NCBI GenBank assembly: GCA_014183095.1 | Contig: JACCPH010000014.1 | Span: 523,014-587,013, forward strand | Direction of reading: 5' to 3' | Source: Harringtonia aguacate | Lineage: Eukaryota > Ascomycota > Sordariomycetes > Ophiostomatales > Ophiostomataceae | DNA: 64,000 nucleotides | Part shown: positions 54,174-64,000 of the stretch, one piece after another | Numbering within the stretch: position 1 is the first letter of the stretch | Layout of the letters: every line of letters starts with the position of its first letter | Program-made: the position numbers and the translations under genes | The notes under the pieces: model-generated | Told to the model about the DNA's origin: nothing | The model's database searches: none | Seen by the model: only the letters and a program-made list of their open reading frames with translations

Positions 54174-56129
54174 GACTGTGGTGTTGCGGACACAATGTCT
54201 GATAACGAGAGTCTCGGAAGTGCCCTGGTTTCTGGTCGTGAAAACGGCTAGCAACAGCGTTTGCTTTTATTGGTAGCAGTGCACAGTTCTGTGACTCATC
54301 AGGAGTACGCATCGGAGAGAACGTAGAACATGTTTTTGTTTTTTTTACGTTTACCTAATTCGACATACAACGACATGGGCTGCCAGATTCATATGTGACA
54401 GTCTGCATAAAAGGGAGGCGGATGCTTTGCCGCTTTTGCCGCTTTTGGCACGAGCGAACAAATTAGGCGGTAAAAGAGAGCCGCCTCAGGGGAAATATCG
54501 GCCATAAATATCATATTTAACAAAGCCCGACCAAAGGTAACCGGATGCTTTGCCGCCTCTGCCACTTCTACTACGGTTGAGCCAATTAGGCAGTAAAAGA
54601 GTACTGCTTGAAAAACATACTAACTCAGGCCGTGGTGCCCTCCTAAAAGGCGCCAAGAACTAATCTTTGCAAAACCCCCTTTCAGGATGTTGTTTATCAC
54701 ACAAACTCTTGAATCTTGTAGAGTACGACTACTCCATACTCCATGCTCGTATTATTGATATTTGTTCGGCACGTAACACGGCCCAAGCGTGTAGAATGCG
54801 AGATAAGTCAAACAGTGGCTTTAATATCGTTTTGATTAGTCCGTGAGTACTCCATACTGTCGAGTGATTTGTGCACGCCACGCACGCAGCCAAGCAATGG
54901 TGCCAGCCGGAAATGCTTGTTGAGATAAGGCGACGTAATTATATTTAACGCGGCTTGGCAAAGTCTTAGCATGCAGCGGGATGTGGAAAACTTTTGACGA
55001 GGAGGCCAGCAGAGCCGAGCGTCGGAGTGTTAGTTTGCAGTTGTTACCCATCAGGGATGGAAAAGCTGGTCTAGGCTCAAAGTCGGGATGATTGGGAAAA
55101 AAGGAAGGAAATTTTTTCGGGGGTCGGACGGGGGACATGGCGTTTATACGTATCCCCACGAGGTGATGATATTTGCGGTGCTCGCTGGGAAAGACTGCCG
55201 AGGCAGTCGGGGCACTACCCTATTTCGTTGTTCCTTGCTTTTGCTTCTGTCTTCTATTGTGTTAAGTAGTTGACAGGTCGTCCACCACAAGGACATCACA
55301 TGTTACAAATACTCGTACGAGGCGGCGGCGCAGTTGCAGCAAAGAAGCATTCGTGCACAGTCAGTGACGAATGGGTACTCGTATGGCGCAATCCAACAAC
55401 GGCGAACCAAAAGCTAACCAAGGTAATATGGCTAGGGCTATGTATCTTAGTTTGCCGAGCCACGCTGCGTTAATCTAATGGGTCAGCGGCATGTTGTCTT
55501 ATCAGATGAACAGATAATATGCGGACCGAACATCACACTTTGTATACATACATCTCCCACCCACAGGGACGCCAACCCTCCACTTGGATCCTACGTCTCA
55601 TAGCGTGTGAGGGCATGCTATGACATGCCACACATTACAAATAGTTGGTAAAATTCGCGCCCAAACGACATGGCTAGACTGTTCGACTTTTCAGCCCCCA
55701 ACCGCGAGGCCGAGCGACTACGTGTACGACGGCAGATGCGTGGGTACGAGGTTATGGGCAACAAATAAACGCAGTTTGAATTGTGAGAATCCCGAGGGTG
55801 GGGGTGCATATGCTTCAACGGAACTCGGCACCGTGAACAAAGTGTGTACGAATGCCCCCGGAGAGCAGTAGCATCAAGCACGGAATGAAGCCAGAAAGGG
55901 TCTAAGGGCCTTTCTCGGTGCGTTTTTTCGGACGGGCACGGAATTTTCAGCTCCCATATGGTGTGTTGTGCCAGCCGTTTCACGATATGCCGAAAATACT
56001 TCAAAAACCCTCGAGACGTCCTTCTCTCTCTTCTCGTTCTTCCCTTGTCCCAGTTCTGGTATCCTACCAAGTATCTCTCCTATTGCCACGTCTGTACCCT
56101 GGACACCCAAGGGGACGAATAAAAGACAA
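54174..56129. other. Divergent promoter region, MFS gene to ferric reductase
   Basis: No gene is supported. An imperfect direct repeat lies at 54418-54610. The last 200 bases before 56130 are CT-rich leader sequence of the ferric reductase gene. Confidence 0.5.
54418..54610. repeat. Imperfect direct repeat, two 69-bp units
   Basis: Units 54418-54486 and 54542-54610 share CGGATGCTTTGCCGC, a CAAATTAGGCGGTAAAAGAG-type core (AATTAGGCAGTAAAAGAG in the second) and similar ends, about 124 bp apart. It lies upstream of the MFS gene; it could be a diverged noncoding duplication or a regulatory element. Confidence 0.7.
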
Positions 56130-58932
56130 ATGCATTCAAGAACGTTTCTCCCCCTCTTATGGCTGGCCCTGGCTCCATTGCCTGCCATTGCCCAGCACCG
56201 GGGCAAGCCTGACGGTTTCCAATACTCGGCTTCCAGCTTCGATGACTACTGCATGTACGCCATCAACACCGTCCTGGGGGCGTACACGTTTGAGGATGCC
56301 AGCACGGCTTCCAACGCAACTTCATCGACATCGTCGACATCGTCTGGTGGCTCGTCCTCCTCCTCGGGGCACCACGGCCACCGCAAACGTCACGGAGGGG
56401 GTTCCTCGAACACGGGCTACTGCACACTGGACATTGAGGTGACCTCATACTACGCCTCGGCCAAGGCATACTGCACCAAGGAGCAGTTTGCGGCCGCCAT
56501 TCCCTACTGGCAGAGCCTGTGCACGGCGGCCGGCGTCTCTCTCATCGACCTGACGACCATTGAGGCCACCGTCACAGACGCCTACTTGGCAACACTGCCG
56601 CCCGTCGACCCGATCAACAACGTCTCGAGCACGGCGCTCACCACCGCCGTCATCTTGCAAAAAGACTACTTTGACTTGGAGTACCATACAGCTGTAAGCC
56701 CGTGAACGCCGGGCCAGGCCCTCTTGCATTTTGATGTAAACCTGAAACGCTGACGTCTTTTCTCTTTTCTCTTTTCTCTTCAACGACAGTATGCCCACGA
56801 CTACGCGTTTGAATATGACGCCCTCTACAGCTGGGGCTTCCTTGGCTTCTGGGGCGGCATCATGGCACTGGGCATGGCCCAAAAGGTTCTGGGGGTGGCT
56901 GTTTGTCTGCTTGCTCGCCACAAAATTGCCCGTCATGACGTGGAGGGGGCCGGTCCGGCCCTGTCGACGGCTCCGGGCCCGCTGGCCAAAGGTTGGCACC
57001 TCATCCGGACCTGGTTTGTCATTCCGGCTGGTCTAGCTCCCTTTACCGACCGCCATCAAAAGTACTTTTTTTGGCAGACAATCCCCCGGCGTGTCGACCT
57101 GTTCATTGTCGGCTCGTTTTGGGTTATTTCAATCATCTTGTCGTTTATCAAATACGACACGTTCAGCGGCAACCTAAGGTTTGTCCCTGAAATCAATCCC
57201 CCCTCTCCGGAACTGCTTCTGGTGACTCAGCTGACTGACTGTGCCAGCTATTCGACTGTGCCTTACCAAAACTGGCAATACTCGGCTGACCGCACGGGAA
57301 TTCTCTCCTACGCCTGCCTGCCGTTCCTGTGGCTGTTTGGTGGCCGCAACAACATCTTTCTCTGGGCGACCAACTTTTCGTTCCGCAGCTTCAACATTTT
57401 CCATCGCCACCTCGCGTGGATTGCCACCATCCTTGCCATTGTGCACTCTATCAACTACACGGTCCTGTATACAGTTTACAGTACGCGGTCTACCTGTCTT
57501 CCTGTTTTCTTGTCCTCCTGTCCTCCTGTCCTGTTATGCTAACCCCGGATTAGGCACGGCCTACGTGGCGGACATGAGCATCAATTACTTTTACATGGGT
57601 GTTATTGTACGTGGAGCCCGTCTGTTTTTCGCTGCTTCTGTCCGTTCCTAACCCGCCCAGGCCACCTGCTCCATGTCTGTCATGGTGCTCCTGTCATTTT
57701 CGTTTATCCGCCAAAAGTTTTACGAGTCATTCCTCATTGCCCACGTGCTGCTGGCCATTTTGACAATATATGCGCTTCTTCGGTGCGTCCCCCATTTTTT
57801 CTTTTCTTTTCTTTACTTTCCCTAACCCTTTCACAGCCACACCAATTTCCAGAACACAACTTGGCAGAACTACCTCTGGCCCGTAGTAGCCATCTGGTCA
57901 TTCGACCGCTTCCTGCGCCTCGTGCGCCTCTTCTACTGCAACCTGCGGGTCAGGTTTGGCAAGAACATTGTAAGCAATGACACGGTCGTGCGCTATTTCT
58001 CCGACGCGGACCTGCTGCGCATCGAGATGGCCCCCGGCATCCGCGCACCCTTCCATGCCGGCCCTGGCCAGCACTACTTTTTGTACCAGCCGTGGACGCT
58101 GCGGGGATGGGAGAACCATCCGTTCACGCTCGCTGCCTACACGAGCAAGTCCTCGCCCGTGACGCAGCAGCTTGTGACTGGTGGCGAAGACGACGACGCC
58201 ATCGACTCCGCCCGGATCGCCGGCATCTACGAGGAAAGCCTCGTCTTTTACGTGCGGCCGTACGACGGCTGGACCAAACGCCTGCGCAACCAGTGTGAAA
58301 AGGCCGCTGACCACGTCATCCGCCCGCGGCTGCTGCTCGAGGGACCCTATGGCGAAAAGGCCGACCTGCGCCGCTTCGACACCGTACTGCTGTTCGCCGG
58401 CGGCACCGGCATCGCCTCGGCCGTGCCGTACATCCTAGAGCACATGGAGCTCGAGGCGGCCGGCCAGACGCGGACCACTAGCATCCACCTTGTGTGGTCG
58501 GGCCGCCAGCGTGCCCTCTTTGACCATGTCGCCGCCACCGAACTCAACCGCGCCCTCCGCCGCGACGACATCCACGCAGACTTTTACCTCACTTCCCACC
58601 ACGCACAGAACTCCCCAAACTCCCCAAACTCCCAAAACTCCCAGTCCAGCCTCGGCGAAAGGTCTGCCGGCCCCACCACCTCCACCGACAACAAAAAGAC
58701 CGAGTCCACCAGCTCTCTTCACAGCACCGCCTACCACCTCACCTGCGGTCACCCTGACGTCCGGGGCATCGTGGCCGTCCAGGCCGAGCACGCCATGGCC
58801 GCCTCGTCGACCCTGGCCGTCCTCGTCTGTGGCCCTGCCCAGATGGCCGACGACTCGCGCGCCGCCGTCTTTGCTGCCATGCGCGCCGGCTTCCAGGGCA
58901 TCGAGTACTTTGAGGAAACGTTTGGCTGGTGA
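56130..58932 (+). CDS. Ferric reductase (FRE family, FAD/NADPH, haem-containing)
   Basis: Six exons, 56130-56693, 56790-57178, 57248-57480, 57554-57606, 57661-57782 and 57837-58932, give 818 residues. A signal peptide (MHSRTFLPLLWLALAPLPAI) precedes an extracellular region with a Ser/His/Gly-rich insert (SSSSSGHHGHRKRHGGG). The ferric reductase transmembrane domain has the FGGRNNIFLW block and haem-ligand histidines in IFHRHLAWIATILAIVHSI. The FAD-binding motif is HPFTLAAYTS near residue 540 and the NADPH-binding motif is LLFAGGTGIASAVPYI. The protein ends CGPAQMADDSRAA and EYFEETFGW, standard for the family. It reduces extracellular Fe3+ or Cu2+ using cytosolic NADPH at the plasma membrane. 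The third intron-exon junction leaves an in-frame 69-bp intron that could be retained. Confidence 0.94.
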
Positions 58933-59214
58933 GAACAGCGTAGAGCCCTTCTACGGTAGCTACGGCCGGCTGTCTCTTGTTTCAAGACCCAGTATGATGT
59001 GTAGCCGTTCGCCTTTGTGCCTCTAAAATCTCACTTCTCTCCTTATACTTTACCCTTTATTCCTTACCTACCTCCACACGGTCTTGTTTCTCTTCAAGAC
59101 ACCTTTTTTATCTACGCTTGTGTTAGTCAATAACGTTGTAGATCATAAGAAGCTATAATTAAATCTTGTCTTTAGTAACATGGAGTTTAAAAAAAAACCC
59201 AATTACTCTCAACT

Positions 59215-60067
59215 ATCTAAGCTATCAACGGGGGAAAAAAAAAAAAAAAAAGACGAGAAGACAGAAAACCGCCTCCAGCCCCTGGGGCCCAGCGTGTCCT
59301 GCGCCGGGCCGCGGGGGCTGCGACGCCGCCTCTCTGGCGCCCAAAAAAACAACTCTCCCCCGAAAAAAATTTACCGAGATCGCTACTGTTAGTGGGTGCG
59401 TGGGCTCCGCACCAAAAACACTAACAGTGCGCAATTTTCGGCAAAATACGCACAAAACTTCAGAAAAACGTCAAGAACAGAGGAATTCTGGGAGTTGGCC
59501 TCTGTTCACGCCTGACTTTTTCGCGCCGGTTCGATCACACGCTCCCTCCTACGATCTTTGATACGACTTTTTCGCATTTCGATCGCCACATCCGAACAAG
59601 TCCTCGTACGACCCAGCACGAGGCCACGTTTACCAGTCCGAGCACCGCTCCCGCGCAGGCATCGCTGCGTTTGGATTGCGACTTTGGGGTTAGGGACCCA
59701 AGAGAGGAACGCTCTGGAAAGCTGGGTGATAACGGAGGAGGAGCACTGTTTACTTAGGTTTTGCCCCTTGTGGTTTCCCTGAGTCTCGAAGTGAATACTT
59801 AACAGTGAAGGAACTGGTCTGGTTTTGTGTATTTCCACCAAGGCTCCGAGAGAGCCCCACGAACCCCCCGAACCCTGAACGTCCCTCGATGAAGAGGGAA
59901 TAGCAGACACGGCATGCCTGTAACAAGGCTTCGAAAGACACTAGGTGCTGGACTCCGGGGCCTATCCCCGCGTGTCCACGTCGTATACTCCTCGATTGAG
60001 TGGACAAAGGCAGACACCATAGTCGACGACGTTAAAATAAATCAAATCAAATCAAATCTAAGCTATC
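59215..60067 (+). mobile_element. Non-LTR-retroelement-like insertion with 12-bp target duplications
   Basis: The 829-bp body (59227-60055) is bracketed by perfect 12-bp direct repeats, ATCTAAGCTATC at 59215-59226 and 60056-60067. The right end finishes with GTCGACGACGTTAAAATAAA and AAATC repeats, resembling the short A-rich repeat tails of fungal LINE/SINE elements of the Tad type. No reverse transcriptase or endonuclease frame is present. The left part has an A17 run and a strong hairpin (59385-59428). I infer a non-autonomous or internally deleted LINE-derived element on the plus strand. The tail similarity is from memory of such elements and not from a search. Confidence 0.55.
59385..59428. 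repeat. Strong hairpin (inverted repeat)
   Basis: ACTGTTAGTG pairs with CACTAACAGT and the inner GGTGCG pairs with CGCACC, giving 16 base pairs with a five-A bulge on one side and a seven-base loop. Confidence 0.85.
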
Positions 60068-61457
60068 CAAAAAGATAAAAGTCTACGGTTGGTTTTTAGA
60101 GGGCTTGGTGGAAGCGGTCATATCGTGGGCAAAAGGTGGTCTTCTGTCAGGCACGATACAGGGCCTGACTGCGGGCTGGCTAATATGTGGACTGCACGTG
60201 CTCCTTGGACACATGAGGTGCTGCGGTTTTAGCGGATTGGGTACCTTGTTTTAGCGGTCTTTACAGTTTAAAGTACACTTTGGAGGGGTTAAGCAAGTGC
60301 TTACCACCACTGAGTTAAAATTGGCCACTAAAACTTACTTTCCTTTCCACTTGTGAAATGGAATTCCTTGTAGTATTGTAGGATAACTTCATGCATTGCA
60401 AATTAGTGCTTACACGTATTACAGGTCAAGAGCGTTTAACTATAAGAAGAATGTTAAGCAAGATACTACCTGTACACCAAAAAATGTCATTTCTGACCAC
60501 TTTTCGTCTCCAAGATGGGTTAGGTCGTGTTAACATGGCAAGCTGAACATGAAATACAAAAGCACGTATCCGTGCGGCTGAGCTTGACACTCGACGGCTG
60601 GGCAAAACGACCGTTACAAGAAATGACAGCTCATTGTCGTGGAGAACCGTTGAAAATTGCATCGGTTTATTCGCCTGCATTGTCGCCGAGAGCCACCTCT
60701 ACTACAATGTCTGTTGATTACAAGTACTCGTGTTCTTTACAGAGTACAACTCCCTTCTCTTTTAGCTATGCACTTTCGATACGCAAAAAGTACCCTTCAC
60801 TGGCTGTCTTGACTCGCAAGATGAGAAGATCTGCAGTCCAGCAACGGCCAGTCTCCAATCGCCTGCACTTACCTTGACCACTCAATAAACAAAATGCAGT
60901 GCTATTGAGACGTGACGTTATTCTTACGGTGTCTTGCGGAGCATTCATTGAGGGTCAATTCTTTGCAAGTCCTGCTTCGGGGAGGATCTACGCCCATATT
61001 ACTGCATGGATTCTATGCAAGTTTCAGCTTTGCGACCAGCACTGCGAAGGAGGGTGTGGATCCTAATACTACCTTAATTGTGACTGATTGCACGCTCATA
61101 GCTGAACAAAAGCACTACAAAAATCTTACAGCAGACTTTTGTCGTGTTGCCCATTGCCTATAATATGCTATCATCTCGAAAACAGTTTCCTGGAAGGCTA
61201 TGGCATCTGCCTCCTAGATGCCCCTTCTGCCGTTGTTTGAGTGACATATTGAAAGTCCGGCATCTTATTTTTCTTCGGGTCCCCCAGGCGTTCAAAGACG
61301 TCAACCCTTCATTTAGCACGGAGTAACGTCACTTCTCTCGCCATGGCTCATACAGGTAGAGATGGTGATACAGCAGTGTGCGTTCTTTCTAACCCACCTA
61401 GCGGGTTTCTCTGGCTAACAATATAGGCTCGACACCCCATTCGAGGCCTCGGCAATC

Positions 61458-63709
61458 ATGGAGGCTGCTGGAAATGAGCGTTCAAACCCTCCATCCATCC
61501 GATCGAATTCGAGTCACGTCTCCTACCTGCCCGAGGACATCCTTAAATGGATTCCCGCGCCCATTCGTGGTTTCGTATCTGTGGGTTTTGCAAGGGCGCA
61601 GCTTGGGGAGGTGGAGTCTTACAGCGTTGGCCCGGACTCGTTTCCGAACAGCATGTCATGGGAGAACCGGGTTCTGTTCCACCAATATCAACCCCCGGAG
61701 GCTCAAGCAGTGCGCGTGATTGATATTGCGGCAAATGGTGAGCGGTTCGACCGAGGCTACGCAAGTTGGGAGGACGAGAGTTTGAAATCAGTGCTCGCGG
61801 AGAAGATACCGGATTGCAACGGCTCGTGCCGCGTCATCATAGGCAGTGCTGATATCGGACGCCTTGACCGCACGTTTGTCATGAACGCAGTGAATCGGTC
61901 AGGTGAAGCCTTGCGGGACCAGGATGAGCCATTCCGCCTCGAGCACTTCAAGACCCGCATTCGCCCGTCTACTGATCTAGCACGGCTTCGGCAATTGTGG
62001 GAAATGCCTTGTGTGCAGTGGAAGCCGCTGCTTCTGGCTGTGCCTAATATCATGGTACCGCCTTTTCCCCCTCAGTACCTGGCATCCCCTTCAAGCATGT
62101 CATTTGCTTATATGGGACTGCCTGCATTCCATGCCCAAATGGGCTGGGTTAATATGCAAACAGTACCTCTGAAAGGGGAAAAGTTCATGTGTAGGTGCTA
62201 TTTCTGTTCCTGCAAACCCTATTTGGCTGCTGTGCATGGCCTTCACGACATTGTCATAACAAAGATTTATGCTGCGCAGGGCTGATAAAAATTTCTCCGT
62301 GTTTCTTGGCCTCCCAAGTCGAAATACCGGCCCTGTGGGTAGATTAGTAGGACTAGGCTCTCGGTTCAGTAAGGTCGCTGGCACGCCATCGCGAGGCTCG
62401 CCACGTGACCTCTGAATAGGGGGTGAAATCCCTGTATAAAGTGGCTACGTGGCCCCTGGCAGAGATTTCAACCCTCAAGAACAAGAACGAGACTGACCAA
62501 ATTGACCATTGTACCTGTAGGACACTCACCTACGGCTGTACAGGGCCAGCGGTGTCTCAAAACTACTTTATTGGATTGCAATCCCCTACTTTTGACTGCA
62601 GTGAACCGACAGGCCCAGACAATATTGGTCCACAGCCCTATACCATATCCGAACTTCGAGAACAGGCCGAGAAAGCAGGCGTGGAACTGACAAACGCCAA
62701 TGTCTTCGAAAAGCTTTCCTATGACTCGGAGCGCACCTGTCGCGATATCTTTGAGACTCTTCTCTTGTCTCCGGATTCTGCCACTGCGCTTTTGAGTCTG
62801 TCCAACCAGGCAGCCTCCTCTTTAACACTCTGCAAGCTCCTGGTACTCGATGTCTTCCGCGCCGTATCGGATTCCTGGACGCACTTCCACCAAGAGGCCA
62901 TGACCAGAATTTCAGCTCTCAACGATCCTCTTTTTGCCCCCGCGATCAAGACAGACTACCTCATAAATGAAATGAAGGCAAATTGTCGGCAAGCTGCCGC
63001 TCATCTAATGGTCACCAAAAAAATCGAGCTTTCCCTGGAACACCTCCTTCAATGGCTTGAGAGGCACAGCTTGGCTGGCACAGGAGTCACTGCCGAGACT
63101 CTCAATGGCATATCGCTGGCCGTCAAGTCGGACATGGCCTTCACCCGGACTGTTCTCGGCGATATGAATGACGCCTGGAGCGACACCGTCGCCATGAACG
63201 CCGACTTGAAGGAGCGTACCGATTCCAAAAATGTCGCCCGCCTAACACTTGCGGCCACCATATTCCTGCCCCTCAGTTTCGGGGCCGATTTGCTGGGCAT
63301 GCAATTCCGCATCAGGGATCTCGGCTACATCTTGTACGACTACCTCGGTCTCGTGGTTGTGTCTGGCCTTTGCATCTTTGTTCCTTTCAAGGTGATACCA
63401 AGATTTCGACAGCAGTATATCATACGGCAGAGCCGAAGCCCCCGAGCGACACTATCAAGTTTCATACTCCAGATAGTCAGAGTGAATTTCGTTTATCTCA
63501 GCCTCTATCCTCTGGTGATCGTATCTATTTCGTTCCTGTTTGGGATGACAGGGAACATCCCCAGGTCGATAGAGGTACTCAAGTATGGAGCAATTGGGGT
63601 AGGCGCAATTTACTTCAGCTTATTGGTGTTTGTGGTCCTCCTTGGCATGATTGCGCTATGGGCGACGAAGCAATTAGGCACCGACTCGCTGCTCAAAAAT
63701 CATAGTTGA
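61458..63709 (+). CDS. CorA-like fungal membrane protein, structure uncertain
   Basis: Two open blocks lie in tandem. The first (61458-62285) has the soluble N-terminal part: RVIDIAANGERF, SCRVIIGSADIG and LLLAVPNIMVPPF, the last resembling the N-terminal domain of fungal CorA-like proteins. The second (62423-63709, no ATG at its start) has a helical region (ETLLLSPDSATALLSLSNQA, MVTKKIELSLEHLLQWLE) and a membrane end (NVARLTLAATIFLPLSFGAD, LGLVVVSGLCIFV, FVYLSLYPLVIVSISFLF, IGVGAIYFSLLVFVV). A possible join 61458-62190 + 62550-63709 gives 630 residues, but its 359-bp intron is much longer than others here and the expected middle (SIRQ-type block) is missing. Either the gene is intact with an odd intron or its middle has decayed. 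Transport function is inference; the GMN signature of true CorA is not seen. Confidence 0.55.
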
Positions 63710-64000
63710 GAGTTAATAATTAGGTGTGTCGGTATACAGCCTCAGGGACTGGCCTGGCAGGAGAGGGAGAGGCACGTGCCTGAGTCCGTGACCGGCTGGA
63801 GCCCCACAAAGACTCCCTGTACAAATACGTTTCATCCCTTTCTACCCCCTATTCAGACTGAGAAAAAAAAGAACAAGAAGGATCACCAACAGACCATTGT
63901 ACCACCGCAGGGCACTCACTTGCGGACGTACAGGGCCACGGTGACTTCGATTGTGACACTACAACGATCGTTGAATAACTAACTAGCCGGCGTTCCGACA
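63710..64000. other. Window end, contains a repeat of upstream sequence
   Basis: The segment 63866-63950 (AAGAACAAGAAGG, then GACCATTGTACC, then GTACAGGGCCACGGTG) is an imperfect copy of 62479-62555 inside the CorA-like locus. It may mark the start of a tandem paralogue beyond the window. Confidence 0.5.

Larger units (their letters stand above)
58933..61457. other. Gene-poor stretch containing a retroelement-like insertion
   Basis: After the ferric reductase 3' end comes the insertion at 59227-60055. From 60068 to 61457 there is no supported gene; a plus-strand trace near 60940-61065 (ASPASGRIYAHITAWILCKF) looks faintly coding but is unidentified. Confidence 0.5.

Noticed and set aside
1..64000. 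CRISPR array or bacterial operon structures
   Set aside because: No regularly spaced repeats with unique spacers; all genes are eukaryotic with spliceosomal introns.

Overview
The window is nuclear DNA of a filamentous ascomycete, most likely a Sordariomycete. This rests on short GT-AG introns (about 45-95 bp) inside GC-rich coding exons, fungus-only families (HET domain, CFEM/PTH11 receptor, Zn2Cys6 factors, CBM1 and LysM proteins) and a Fot1/pogo transposon. The species cannot be read from the sequence. Exon structures were worked out by hand: splice sites were chosen to keep the reading frame and family motifs, and each multi-exon model listed sums to a whole number of codons.

Layout. The first 8 kb is conserved core: eIF1A (1494-2266, +), a convergent coiled-coil protein gene (3579-5831, -) and a tRNA-Gly(GCC) (7859-7929, -). 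From 9 kb the window is accessory in character: a decayed phosphotransferase-like gene, an aldo/keto reductase (10362-11643), an intact Fot1/pogo transposon with 45-bp terminal inverted repeats and TA duplications (11771-13631), a HET-domain gene (13765-15726), a small 8-cysteine secreted protein (17064-17422), a ZIP metal transporter (19339-21117) and a large NACHT-ankyrin STAND/NLR-like gene (21972-25691) whose last residues appear cut off by an in-frame TAG. From 27 to 37 kb lie a GH12-CBM1 glucanase, an alginate-lyase-like secreted protein and a second HET gene, separated by long gene-poor stretches with a HET relic. From 37 to 43 kb come a CFEM/PTH11-type receptor, a dead Zn2Cys6 factor and a LysM protein.

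The 45-54 kb block looks like a small catabolic neighbourhood: secreted type-B carboxylesterase, sugar-porter MFS transporter, Zn2Cys6 factor, wrecked GH3 beta-glucosidase and a second MFS transporter. A ferric reductase (56130-58932) follows, then an 829-bp retroelement-like insertion flanked by 12-bp direct repeats, and a CorA-like membrane protein locus (61458-63709) whose middle is uncertain.

How it fits together. Many products act at the cell surface or outside the cell (GH12, lyase-like, esterase, LysM, 8-Cys protein, PTH11 receptor, ZIP, ferric reductase), alongside non-self-recognition genes (two HET, one NLR-like, one HET relic) and several dead genes. This is what is expected of a fast-evolving accessory segment beside a conserved housekeeping edge. 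I found no clearly new multi-gene system. The strongest leads are the NLR-like protein with its C-terminal nonsense codon, the retroelement-like insertion without a reverse transcriptase, and the esterase-transporter-regulator block.
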